Below, piece after piece: positions 1 to 12,900 of a DNA stretch of 64,000 nt. The translations under genes and the position numbers were made by a program. The notes under the pieces are model-generated. The model was not told the origin of the DNA. It searched no databases and saw nothing but the letters and a program-made list of their open reading frames with translations. Source of the stretch: Opisthorchis felineus (taxonomy: Eukaryota; Platyhelminthes; Trematoda; Opisthorchiida; Opisthorchiidae); assembly GCA_004794785.1 (NCBI GenBank), contig SJOL01010120.1, positions 154,140-218,139 on the forward strand, in the 5' to 3' direction. The number at the start of each line of letters is the position of its first letter. Position 1 is the first letter of the stretch.

Positions 1-591
1 AAAGTCCTTTCTCATGATTTACTGTCCTCTAGAACACCCATACGTCTCTAGCACTTGACTGTAAGGCGTGGGATGCCGAGACGCCGCAATCACAAATGTA
101 GCGTCCATTATCCACTCTACTGGAAATTCCAGGGACGCATAAAAGTTGAATTTCTTGTCATTCTGTGCTACGCGATCCAGCTAACCCATAGGCCCAGAAC
201 TTTTCACCCTGAAAACCGAACTGGGAAATGTGTCACGATGTTGTCTTGACCGATCTTCGATTGATCCTATGTTCAAGTGTATCTTTCATGATCCTGGTCC
301 GTCATTGTGTAAGCTGTCCCACTGTGTCGCCTCGCATCCTTACATTATTTTCTCTCGGATTACTCAACCTGTTTTTGTTTCACCGTTTTCTGTCGTCTTC
401 TACAGCATTCCAAATCACCAAATTTCGCGTTTGTTAACCCCATGCCCTTTTTGTAGTCTTATCTTGTTACTTCTGCGGCTTGCCACTTGTTTCGTCTTCC
501 AAAAAGGAACCCGAGGATTCAAGATGTTCTCTTTTGCCGCAGTAACTATGATCAGGGTATCAGAAGTTATTTTCGGCCTTTCCATTTGCAG
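1..591. other. Intron or upstream sequence
   Basis: No exon is supported here. A pyrimidine-rich stretch ends in ttgcag at 591, which is the acceptor of the first recognised exon. Short open frames are present, but none has paired splice signals and none resembles the helical protein downstream. Confidence 0.5.
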
Positions 592-946
592 AATTGGAAC
601 AGCAAGTGCATTCGTTCAGTTTCACCAACTTCGATGGACCGAGTCGAACGGAAGTGGAGTTGCGTATCCGTCAACTTCAACACCGACTGAGCATTGAGTG
701 TGCATTTATAACTCGTTTGTCCTCACTAATCACGACGTCAGTACATTCAGATGAGGCTGGAAAACACCCGTACGATGCGTGCTGGTTCTCTGTCTGGACT
801 AATCGAATATCCGAAGCCTACCAAAACCTGGTACAAAACTGGGACAGTCGGGTTAAGAGTCAGCGCAGGGAGGTCTTGTGCCAGGCGTTCAAAGCATGGA
901 TCAAGTGCGCCGAAGAGTGTCTGACCGCCATCTCTTTTGGTGTGAG
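592..946 (+). CDS. Nesprin-like gene, spectrin-like exon (first in window)
   Basis: The acceptor is ccatttgcag at 582-591 and the donor is gtaagtg from 947. The first two bases complete a codon from an upstream exon outside the recognised set. The frame is then open for 117 codons and leaves AG, which joins the first base of the next exon. The protein is helical with Trp residues spaced as in spectrin-repeat helices ([20 protein letters not shown] and a later [12 protein letters not shown]). The 97-bp intron that follows is unusually short for this locus. No specific repeat number can be assigned. Confidence 0.8.
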
Positions 947-3900
947 GTAAGTGTCAAGAAGTCCCCTATTCCTGATCAAGACCGTTTACCAACCTTTTCG
1001 TCTATCGCCTGTAAACTCTTCACACCTTGCTCCGTGTTCCCAGACCATACACACCGAACAATCTACTCCAGGACAGCAATCACTTCCCGCTGTTGTGGTG
1101 TCTACTGTGTGATGCAGATTTGTTGCTCGAGACCGTATGGCACTTGGAAAACTCCCCTGCACTCGGAGACAACGGCAATTTGGCAAAAACTATGATCCCC
1201 GTTGAGTTTTCCAGTCACTTGGGCGAAATAAGGAGGCATGTGGAATTCGTGGTCGCAGCCTGCCGACAAAATGCAACTCTCATTCCAACTTTGCTTCAGA
1301 GGCTAGAGCAGAGCTCACGTAACATGGAGACAGAACCAGTATTGTCCCTGATTAATGTGGTGGCCAACGGTGAATATCAGAAGGAAATCAAGGTCGATGG
1401 ACTTCGCACACTGGTACACCGCCTAAGTGACTGTCAGAGACACTGGGAACGTCGACTTCAGTTGACACAACGAATGCTCGATTTGGTTGGGGGACCGGAA
1501 TATGGTAACTCAGAATGCATCCAGCGCTGGTCCGTTTCCTTGTGTCTGAGACGTGACTGGCTGGTGAAGGTACTTGCTGGCCTTCAACGGATTCGACGGA
1601 CCAGTGAACTTGTTGAAGTGGAACGATTTCCATTAAGACTATTGTCTTCATTTGAAGTGCGGTTCGTGCGAGTAAGTTGGACCAGTTATACTCGTTAGAG
1701 TTGTTCCTCCAATCATTTTACCGACCACCTAATCGATCAACAGTTCAATACCATACTTCCTGTTCGTAAGGGTCAGCTAGTCTGGAATCCAACCACAGGT
1801 GTGGAAACATCGTGTTTCAACCGCTGTTTATGGTTTTACGTGGACTTTGCAAGACCTTTGGCTGAGTGCATACTCCAGATTAACGCTGGACAGGCTACTG
1901 TTTGATCTCTTCAATTAGTTTCAGACACTTGGGTCTCCATTATTCCTACATAAGTTTGTTATTTTGAACTGAACACCGCATCAGACAAGTGGTAACACCA
2001 CGCGCATTCGCACACACACTCTCTCCCTGTGGCTGCAACACAAACGAGCCACCAACAGAATCACTTGATGTCATTTCACAGATTGAACGGGTGAACAAGT
2101 GGTCCGAAATCAACCACAACCTGGAGCTTGTTCTGTCTTGACCCGTTTTGGGTAAGTAGAGCTCTACTCAGTTAGCTTTACCTAGTGAGCGAGATGAAGT
2201 CTGCCCATAGAGTGGTTGTCTCGTTCATTTTTGGGCAGTTTGAACGGATGATTCTGCCGGAAGGATGAATTGCAAAACTATTTCGTTATGAATATCTCCT
2301 CGACTGTGGCTCATTGTAAAGAAGGGGTTCAGAAAAATTACTTATATCTTCGAGATGTTTCTTGGATGGAGGTTTCTTATAGAAAGAGGGTTGTGTACAA
2401 CAGCCAGTTCAGTTCAGTTCAGGTCAGGTCAGGTCAGGTCAGGTCAGGTCAGTGGAAAACAGGACGTAAATGGGGGAGCGCGACTATTTGCGGAATTTTA
2501 TCAGGTCAGTGAATGACTTCAACTGTCTATGAAGTCTTACACTCTGCCACTCCACGATGCGATCCGATCGTTGCAAAGGGTGCCTAAATTTTAGTGATCC
2601 TATTGCTGGCGAAGATGTTATCCCGCAGAGACACAACTATTCAGTCATCTCAGCACGCATGACTTGCAACTGCGTCAACTGGCAGGTGGACTCCTTGGAC
2701 ACTTAGTCTTCCAGGCAAAGGAGCAACCTACGTTAACAACCTACGATAGTTTATGTGTGAGGTAGACTAACCAGGTAATTGTTCTGATAATGACGTTAGC
2801 TTGCGTTCTACAAGCCTAGAGAAGAATGGGGTCGAAGTAGGTGAACAATGTTCTAAGCGGGTACCACATCTCTTAGTTGAAGGGACCTGTACATGTTGTC
2901 TTGGAGACCAGCCGCGTTCTTTCGGTCAACTGCCATCTTTGCTTCTTTAACTACAGTTTCTATCCCTTTCAGTTCATGCAACTTTTTTGTTAACAGGAAG
3001 AAACTCTGCGTCGAGAACAAGTTTTTCTAGAAGCACTGCGTTTCGGTTTGGACGAGTTGCGTGCGGAGTCCAAGATTATCACAGACAGTTTGTCAGTTTT
3101 CGATCCGCAAGGTTCCAACTCCCACTCGTTGTGCACAACGTTGGAGGAACTGAAACATCTTTTTTCTAGAATGGTTCACGATCCACGTCTGGGTCAGTCA
3201 ATCAGCATCAACATGCCTCGTGACAAGTTCACCACCCACATTCAGACACATCTACAAGAGGCTGACAAATTCTATGAGACTGTCTCGCTCATTGTTCGTT
3301 CAGACTGGGAGCTGACAGCCAACTCCGATCAGTGCCAATTTCAGTACAGTTTCCTGTCAAACAGAAGTGGCGAGATGAACAGAGCGAACAAGTCCATTAA
3401 GAATCGACTGAGGACACTGGCAATCAACCGCTTGAAGTTATTAGTTTCAGAGTGGAATGACTGGAAGGCAAAGGTTAGTGGAGCAATAGTTTGATTTTTT
3501 CGCAGAAAACAAGTTTGCTCTATTGTTTAGGGTCGATTTTAATTGGTCCTCATGCTACAAGGACTGTGTGTGATTGTATAAGGAGAACCAGCTCCGAACT
3601 TAATTGGACTGCACACAGTTTCCAATGGAATAACCGTTTTCGTTGGGACAGATTTAATTGGTTGTTTTTCACTGGCCCTTGACAGATGAGTTCTATTTTG
3701 AGTATCACTTTTTGGCCCGCCTAGAACTTTCCACGTGACATTTATAAACAGCCCGTTTTCGGCTGCACATGACACGCTTGTACGCGTCAGTGTTCAATAG
3801 ATCAGCTGATTTGTACGTTCATTGGTCTTCTGGTTTGGCTAAGCGCATCAGGCTAGCAAGCGGCTATCCAGACTCGGGTTCACGGTATGAAGAAGATATT

Positions 3901-6900
3901 AGGAAAACTCTCCTTCGCGTTCATAACTCGGCTTGTACGACTTTACTGAATTCAAAAGGCTCGAGGCTTTGATTAGGTTCAAGCAGGGCAATATTATTTG
4001 ATCGAAAATGGGATAGTAGGGCCTTGCAACGGAGTTGTACATTAGTCTGCAATATAAAGACAAACTCTGAGAAAAACGAAGATTGTCTTTTTCACGAGTG
4101 TTTGTTGGTCATTCATCTATAACCCGAAGGAAGCACGACGGTTGGGATATTGCCGGGTTACCTAAGCCCACACAGGAGTAGTCAAGACCCCGGGATGGGG
4201 TTCGAATCACAGATCTTCCGATTAGTAAGCTCGCGCCTCGATCACTGAACTCTCTTGAGCTCACGGGTGGTCGTCATTTGGAACTCATCGACTTGTCGTC
4301 TTCCCCTTATCACTGAACTTCTTTGGTGAAATTCCCGTTAGGTAGTGCTGTTTCATCGTAATTTACGTTATTCTATCGTCATGTTCCGTAACACTTTCTG
4401 GGGAATGCTGACCATGAAGTAGTACCACGTTTTTGGTAAATTTTACCCAAAAATTTGTCGATCCACATTCTTCATCCACCCCACACAGATTTTCTTTCCA
4501 CACCAGTGGACATTTTAAGCTTTCTGAAACTTAGAAATCGTATTAGTCGCTGTAATTCGGCATTACCAACCTCGGTTTTTCCTTGACTTCTTAGACCATC
4601 ACCTAGTTCCATTGTTTTTTTAACATTTACTTACGGAACGGACCTTGCAAATTCATCCTCTTCATTTTCTTGAAGTAAAACTCGACTTATGCACCCATCT
4701 GCATACCAATTTGGTTTTGACGGGAGACTCACCTGGAACCCAGCTGAATCTCCCGTTTATGATGTTCTTAAGCAACTGAATGTGTTGCACCAGGCCGCCT
4801 CACATTCAGCTGGGTTGCGGGTGGGTTTCGGTTCAAGTAGAACATCAGGTTGACGGAAACTCGCGGACTGCGCCTACTTGATGAGACCCAAGAAGGGCGA
4901 AACCTGTCATTGGCTGTCGAAGAGTTTTCAGCAACCTTATGAGTAGTGCATTACGTCTGGAACAGGGACTGTTGATTGCATTTGTCGACGATGCTTTCTA
5001 GCTGCACTCCTCAAATCTTCTCGAATGTACGGGTCACTGAGAGATGCAGTGAAATCAAATGAAACCAGTCAAAACCGTAACGTTGGTCCCCTGAGAACGG
5101 GACATGTTCACTGTACATGAGAGGGCCGATCAAACTCGATTCAGGTACGACTGTGGCAGTACCTGCATAACTGGTAGAATGCGTATACTCTCGTACTTGA
5201 TAGCATATCGATGAAGGATATTCTAGACTTGTAGCAGAGCTAGAAGTGACTTCTCATGACCATGGTCAGCAATATGGGCTGCAGCAAATCAATCCGTAGT
5301 TCATCATAGAATATCAAGTGAGTCTGACCTGAGTTTGCCTATTAGTGATGTGTAGATTCTCAATCCACCCGGAAAGGATAACATCAGGCTCGATCGTTTA
5401 ATCACTCACTCGGGTCTGTAAACGACAGCCTAAATATCCCCGTAGTGTTAGATGCCCACTGCTGCCAGGAGTGACTTTCTGTGACCAAGATCGTTCAGGT
5501 TGCTGATTAGTTTTTCAAAAATGGCGTGTGTACACTGAGTCTCAGTCGTTTGATTGCCACCCTTGTCTTATTACGACTCAGCAGCTTGGAATGCTTTCAA
5601 CCCCACGAATTTACAACGGGCCACAGGGTTCCCAAACACGGTGCCTGTCCTGCTTGCAGGTTCGTCGGCGGCATAGTCCGATATGATAGGCGAATCCAAA
5701 AACAGACGCCAAATTACAGTGTGGGCCGCTATAATTCATTTAGATTAAATATACATTCACACCGCTTCGGTAGAATGCATTGATTCTCCAGCATACACAA
5801 CACGCAAAATTTCTGGTTAAGCGAGGCGGGAAGGTCGCCAAACTTCAAAAATTTGATAACAAGCTTTTCAATCGAATCAACTTTGGGACTTTTGGGTTCC
5901 TTCCCAGACACCCTTTGTAGAGAAGTGTTCTTCATGGGGGGTGTCCTTAGCTTTAGCAGTCCGAAGACCGGAAGAAGTGGCCTTTCTGAGGGTACTTATA
6001 ACCTGGATCTTGAAGGGACTCTTCTTCGGTAGAATTCTACGTAACTATTTTCCATCCGATAGTGATGACATTTGCTACAATGTGGGCGGAACTTGTGTCG
6101 CGTAGACTGTCTTTTTTGTGCCTCTTATCATGATGTCCACCCCTCTTCTAAGAGATGAACAAATACCACCTAAATCTACATACTCTTTTTTAGCACAAAG
6201 CGAAAGGATTCTAATCCGTTGCATTTCAGGCTTATGGAGGTTTCTTTTTGAGGAAAAAAGCGAATCCAAGCAGTGAGTTCTAAGGCCTAACGAATGTTTG
6301 GATGCGATCACATGTAAGAACTTTACAGAATCAATCGAGAAAAGTACTCCTGACATAATACACTACTCATAAGGTTGCTGAAAATTCGTTGACAGCCCAC
6401 AACCGGTTTCGCCGTTCTTGGGGCTGATCAGGTAGGTGCAGTCCCCGAGTTTCCGTCAACCTCAAAAACATCATAAACGAGAGATTCAGCTGGGTTCCAG
6501 GTGAGTCTCCTGTAGAACCAAATTGGTTTTCAAATGAGTGCATTTCGCTACTTCTGACCTATTCAGCTATCTCGTCCCAACCTTCAGCGGCCTGTCTACG
6601 CATCATCCGTAATGTGACTTGCAAGATTTTCTGTCTTTCCGTGCCTGATTTTCTAGTGTACTCCGCTCAGACTGTCTCCATACACAGCCGGGTTTTCTTG
6701 GACCCCAATCTCCTTCTCTACCAAACATATGCAAGGGTTTTTCGAACAGGACTCATCACCGTATCCCCTGATGGCCTTGGCTGAGGAGCAAGAAAGCTGT
6801 CTCAAAATTCAGCTGGAATCTCTGCAACAGTGTTCCATGGACGATGAACTTGCACCACAGATGCACAGTGACCTACATGAACGAGACTGTTCATGTCCAC

Positions 6901-9900
6901 AACCCGAGATTTGCTCTATCTTAGATGAAGTCCAAACGCAGTTGGATGGTGCGGATGCGTTGGACTTGTTGCCAATTGAAAAACTTTTGTATATTCTATT
7001 CTCTGTGCAAAAACGGCCGGAATCAGAGGACCCGTCGGTAAGTTGTCTCTGTGCGTCCCCTTAAAACCTCCCCTAGACGTTAAGTTGTACTCTAAATCGC
7101 TTGATTCATTTGGTTGCACAAATCCAGGTCTCCCAAGGACCTTTCCGTGAAACGTATTTGATTGCAGCACAGCTTCATTGTTCTGAAACAAATATTTCTT
7201 GTTCAGCTGTCATACTGTTTTGGTACACATCTACTGCATAGCCCAAGGGAACCGTGAAGGTTGAGATACTGTCAGATTACTGGCTGTTGATCAGGTGGCT
7301 TTGCAAGTCAGTTGCCAACCTCGGCGAACAGATCAACAGCCACCTGATCAATAACCAATAAACTCACCCGAGCTACCAATATTTCAAAACAATACCATAC
7401 TGTCCATATTGTCCAAGAACAAACAGGAGCAATCGGTACGCCAATGTTAGGATCGAAACACAGACTTTCTGGCCAGTCGCCTTGTGCCCAAACCTATCTG
7501 TACCCTGTTATGCCAGTCGGCAGATTGATCCTACAGCCAATTCCGGGCCGCAACAGATTTCTCTTGGTAAAGATCAATGGATGAAGGAAATGTCATCCTT
7601 TGACCTAGTTCTATTGGGTTGTCCCATATACGAACGCACGACTGAACTTCAGAATTGGCCGAGTCAAATCCGGTAGATTTACAGTGACCTCTGCTTTCCG
7701 ATGTCGCCTCCGAATGATGTAACCACAGTTTTATTTTGTTTTATTCTGCTGAGTTCTGTTGATCCACAATTGCTGCGTTAGCCGAGTAATCGATAATGAG
7801 AGCTAATTGGTTGAACTTGAGTTGAGTATCAAACGGTGATGCTGATTCGCTTGGTTATGGTACTCGTCTACCCAAATTTCGTGCTGAGCGAGCGATTTAA
7901 CGATAACAGAGGAGAGGAAACCTTTCCAACACCTCCCTCCATATTCTGAGGAACAGTTGTGGTTAGGTTGGTCAAGTGGACAGAATCGTAGACTGCCGTT
8001 TCCACGGTCCGGGTTCGAATTCCACGTTCGCGTCAGCCCTCTTCTTGATAATACTCACACGTTTAAGACATAAGAAAGGGACCTTTTTGGTAGTTGATCA
8101 AGTGTCTTTGACCACTGGGCTATCCCAGTATACGATATGAATTGACTGTAGAAATCCTTGAAAAAGGTTGCCCACGGAAACCGAAAAACCGGATTAAAAC
8201 ATCTTATTCCACTTCGTTGTGTTCTGACTTTAAAAGTTTTCATTGTATATGGCAACTTTCACAATTCGCCATTGAACACCTTCTAGCTAGTTTGTCCCCG
8301 GAAATCAGGTTTTGTACAGTCTCGAAAAATCCATTTACCAGATATCTTACGTGTAGCGTTGCCTATCAATTGGAAAATACCTTGATATCATGAATTTAGG
8401 ACAAACTGAATTCAAAGGAGCCTTTGCCCTGCACGCAATCACGAAGTTCAATAGAATCTCGATCAAATCTTCCGTACACACAGACCAAAACGAGGATAAG
8501 TGATGTGTTTGCCGTTAGCGGCTGCTAGAATATTCCATTCGAGTATCACCAGAGCTTGATAACAAATTCACCTTGCGGGGTATCAAAACCCTACACAGCT
8601 CAACCGGGCAGTCGGTGTTATGAAGGCTGAACCCGCCCCTCTGTAGAACAAATGAATTCCGGGCACCAGGCGGGCAACACATATCAAAAACCCTACACCG
8701 GCAGCTGACCCCCACCTCGTGAAAGCGCGCACCACAGATATAGGTTGTGGAATGCACTTTCCACAAGTAGGCGAAGGTTGCAGTCAACTCACACAGAGGC
8801 AACTAGCATCCCTCCACGCAAGTAGACGTCAGGCTGCGAAGACACTCTGAAATGGGAATCAAAATGTTACACGCAAAACACACTTCCAATCAGGAGCAAA
8901 ACCGAAACCTGGAAGAGCCTCCAGGTGACACGAACTAGTAATACTGTGGAAAGGACTGTGTCAGTGAAATTAAAACGATCCGACCCTTTTTGGATCACAG
9001 TTGTGCTATGGCAATTGGTGTCCTTCAATGCGGTGCCAATGTTCGCAATTAGTCCCTTCTGGCAAGTCAAGTTACAGAACGGTTCTTTTTGAAATAAAGG
9101 CCGGAAATCACCGAAGACTAAAGCAACGCGCGCTAGACATGTTAGCGGAAAAGGGAACTTTTCCTACTTATCGATGTTCACATGTTCTCCTTTAGAACGA
9201 ATTCACCGCACAAGAGAACGATTTTGGTCAGCCCCATCGATTTTTTGCTCGGTGCCGTTTGTCTGCACAGTGTTGGAGGTAGGAGACCGAGGACCTTGCA
9301 ACTGTAACCACCAGTTTAACTGTATCGCCATGTTCTGCGCGTTCTAATTCTGTCGACTAACCAGAATGGATTTTTTACATACGCATTTGTCCGTCAACTT
9401 AATCGCGAAAACAATCACTGTCGAGGTGCAGTTCTCATAATCTCGTGACTACATACAACCAGACAATGAAAAAAATTTACAATCGAAAACAAAAACAATT
9501 TGTTGGCATGATTATGCCTAAACTTAATTTTCTGTGCTGTAGAGATATGATATTCAATCCGAATTGTTGTCACCATTGTGTGAGAATATCTTGCTACAGA
9601 GAGAAAGCGAAAACAAGGTTCCAATCGATATAACGTGCACACATAATGGAAAGGCTGTTGGGGAAATTTGCGGCCTAATCGCTTCAGTTGATAAATTTCT
9701 TCTCAGTTCCGAAACGTCACCATGACTTCATATGCGACCGATCAACGTAAAGTCGACTCTAGGACTGTGTACTCCTTTGTTCTGGCCAAAAACCAAGTGT
9801 CCTCATACTGCATTTTCGCACTATATTCATGACCAGTTTCCAGTTGCACCGGTTACAGTTGCTATGGCTTTGTTCCTACGATAATGAGAGAGGGGGCTGG

Positions 9901-12900
9901 CTGTTATGCTGTTAGGTGTTGTAAGAACAGCGGTAATGACGCATTGGTCACAGTCCAATACCCGGAGCAGCGCTTAAATAGCCCAATACTAGCGGTTGCT
10001 AAGTAAAGGTACCTCTTCATCCTGGATCGACAAACCTGTCCACGATTTACATTGACATCACACGTGTGCTTGAAAGATTTCCGGGACAAAATCTCAATTG
10101 AAAATTACAAAATCTCCCCACACTACGATCAATCTATAAGTGGCTCAGAGGAAGAATAGTTTCACAGGATGAGTGAAACTTCCATCTGAGAAGTCCTCAC
10201 TCGAAAAGCCAGCCACGTGATGTGGTTTCTGGGGTTGAAGGATAAGTTGCGCTATCTCCTGTTTAAGTGAGAGCTAATCACACTACTGTTCAGCCGATCG
10301 AGGTTACTCAACCACTGGCCTCAAGGTCGCGGGTTCGAAACTCAAGTTACCATTGACGAAGGGGCACCTCTGAGTTGAGGAGAATGTTGTTTCAAAAGGC
10401 GTCGGTTCTTTCAGACTTTTATCTCCAAAGAGCTACCCTGCCAAGATAACCAAGGGGAAGCGAATTTTAGCCCGTGAAACAAATTTGGCGGTGACCGGAA
10501 GACAACCCGGCTTTTTTCAAACATAACTTCCCACCAGTCATCTGCATTTTGCCATCCTCTGTATAGTTGCACAATTCGACTTACCTTGGCGCATTGTTCG
10601 AACTTTTTCGACAGTGAAGGTTCGAGGGATTTGTGACGAAGCAAAACTTATCTGAAGATTAATTTAAGACTTGGCACAAATCTGGGAAGCAGATACCGTA
10701 AGCTCAATACAATTCAGAGCCCTGAGAGTCGTGTTTCCTCCATCAGAAGAGGCTCTAGCCATGTGAAAACGCGGCCTCGCTGGAGAATACGCAAGCTGTC
10801 GGAGCGCTGTAGTTAAAGCTTATTGTGCGTAGGAACGTCCGAAACATCATACGCATGCATACTTAGCTGCAATGTCTAGCGCTTCAAAATTCGACATCAC
10901 TGGCAGAGTTGACAGGGACTTGGCTTACGAGCGATGAGCCCGACTCGGGAGTCGAGCTAGAGGAGTTTCGATGTGACTGGACAACCAGAAATGGGCGGAG
11001 GGTTCTTCTTTTCAGTCATGAAAGCCATAAAAAAACTTTTAAGAACATTACCTGGTCCTGACAGAGTCTACGAAATCGTCTGGTGCAGAATAAAGTTGTT
11101 CCATCACGGATGTGAATACAGCAGTAATCTACCGAGCTCTTGAATCACGAACACCGTGGCCAGTTAGCGATCTGAAGCGCTTCGTTAATAAAGGACATCC
11201 AAGAAGATTTTACTGCACCCTTCATCCACCGATCTACAAACAGCTGCCGATGCGTGCACACACGAACCCCACATGACCTTTCTGGTCTCTTCTCAAATCA
11301 GCGCGTCCAGGAGGCCACCAGATTACCGGTAACATCATCCAATATTCCTAACCTGGTGCTCCTACTGAGACATTTGAACTTTTATGATCTTGAAGTGCTT
11401 TCACCTTTGATCACTAGTGACCATGGATTGATAACGTTCCTTTGGAACTGTGGTAATCAAGCACCAACTGCCGTAACCTCCGGAAGATCTCTTTCCATGA
11501 GATCACCATGAGAACACCTACCGACCCCACTGATTAAACAGAAGACTACACAGAGGTGAACAATCTGTGGGAACGTATGATAGATGAAAACGTCAAAATT
11601 GTCCAAGGTTTCGCACCTCCATATAGGGCACAACCTTAGTTCAAAGGGCAATTCTCGTTTAGCCCACGATCCAGAAAAACCTTCAGACAGAGAAAATCCC
11701 CTTAACATCATTTTATAGACGCGGAATAATGTTTTAACTACTATGGACAGATACACAGCCTATGTGGAGCTATGAAGACCGCCGGGAGTCGCTAGTTTGA
11801 ACAGGAGCTGGCAGTAGAGTCGCGAGTAAAATGGAGGCAACGCAGAAGTATTGACTCAAACACCAGAACATGATCAAAAATACTCTCACACATCTACCGA
11901 ATAGAGCATTACTGAGGATGGTGCGGTCGGTTGCCTTTAGTACTCAAGGAATTAGCGAACATCCTCGCCAGCCCAGAAATCTGTCCTAAAAAGGAACGAC
12001 TCCCGATCCCATGGGTGGCTGCGACTGTCAGTCCAATATCAGTTCTGACAGCAAATCCATTCTGGGAAACTTCCGACCGGTCAGTTTAACGTGTATGGCT
12101 TGTAAAGTCATGGAGAGAATCGCATACAGCAGGGTGTAACGTCATTTGTACTTCACCAGAACCTTTGTTGTTCAACCAACCTGCTGGTGGCCAGAGGACG
12201 ATGGTTTAGAGGTCAAGACTATGGATTTAATTTTTTTTTGAATTCAGTAGAACTTTCGGCAAAGCTTCGTCATAGCCAAAAACAGGTGTGAACACAACGA
12301 GTTGCCCACAGCCCTGACTCGCAAAGAACCGGCCCACGCTGCATCAGTGCTATGTTTACAAGCATCCAGCCCTCATGTCTGACCTATGCAGATATCAAGG
12401 TGTGGAAAACCGTTTGCAGTGGTGGTGACCCAAACCTTCTTCGGAACGACTTGTACCGTCTCGTGAAGTGGTCAAGAGCTTAGAATCTCCTTATAAATGT
12501 GAATATGCTCGAGACAGCGAGGCTGGCTCGGTAGGCTCCATGTCGGTAGGACGCTGCGAAGGTCATCACAGTTGGAATGAGACCTTGGTGTTATAGAGCT
12601 GGACACCCTCCCGACAACATCCTGCATGAATTGAGTTTGTGTGCTGACCAGAGGTATGCTTGCTTGTATATGTGGGTCTTTCAGCAAGCTTATGTTAACA
12701 GCTTTTAAAGTCCTCTACTCCATGCGCATCTGGAATACGGCGGACGTGCAGCATACCCTCCTACGTCAGGTGACTTACAACCAATAGAGAGAGAGAGAGA
12801 GTGCAAAGGGTTGCAACACGTCTGGTAGATAGTTTGCCTAATTTGAAGCATGAAGACAGACCGAAGTTCCTGAATATTTCACTTCAGTAGTATCGCCGAG

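Larger units (their letters stand above)
3474..6656. other. Intron with repeats, no exon seen
   Basis: This 3.2-kb interval contains a reverse-strand SINE-like unit (4110-4265) and two fold-back repeat copies (4690-4960, 6353-6545). Remaining open frames are short and lack paired splice sites. Confidence 0.6.
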
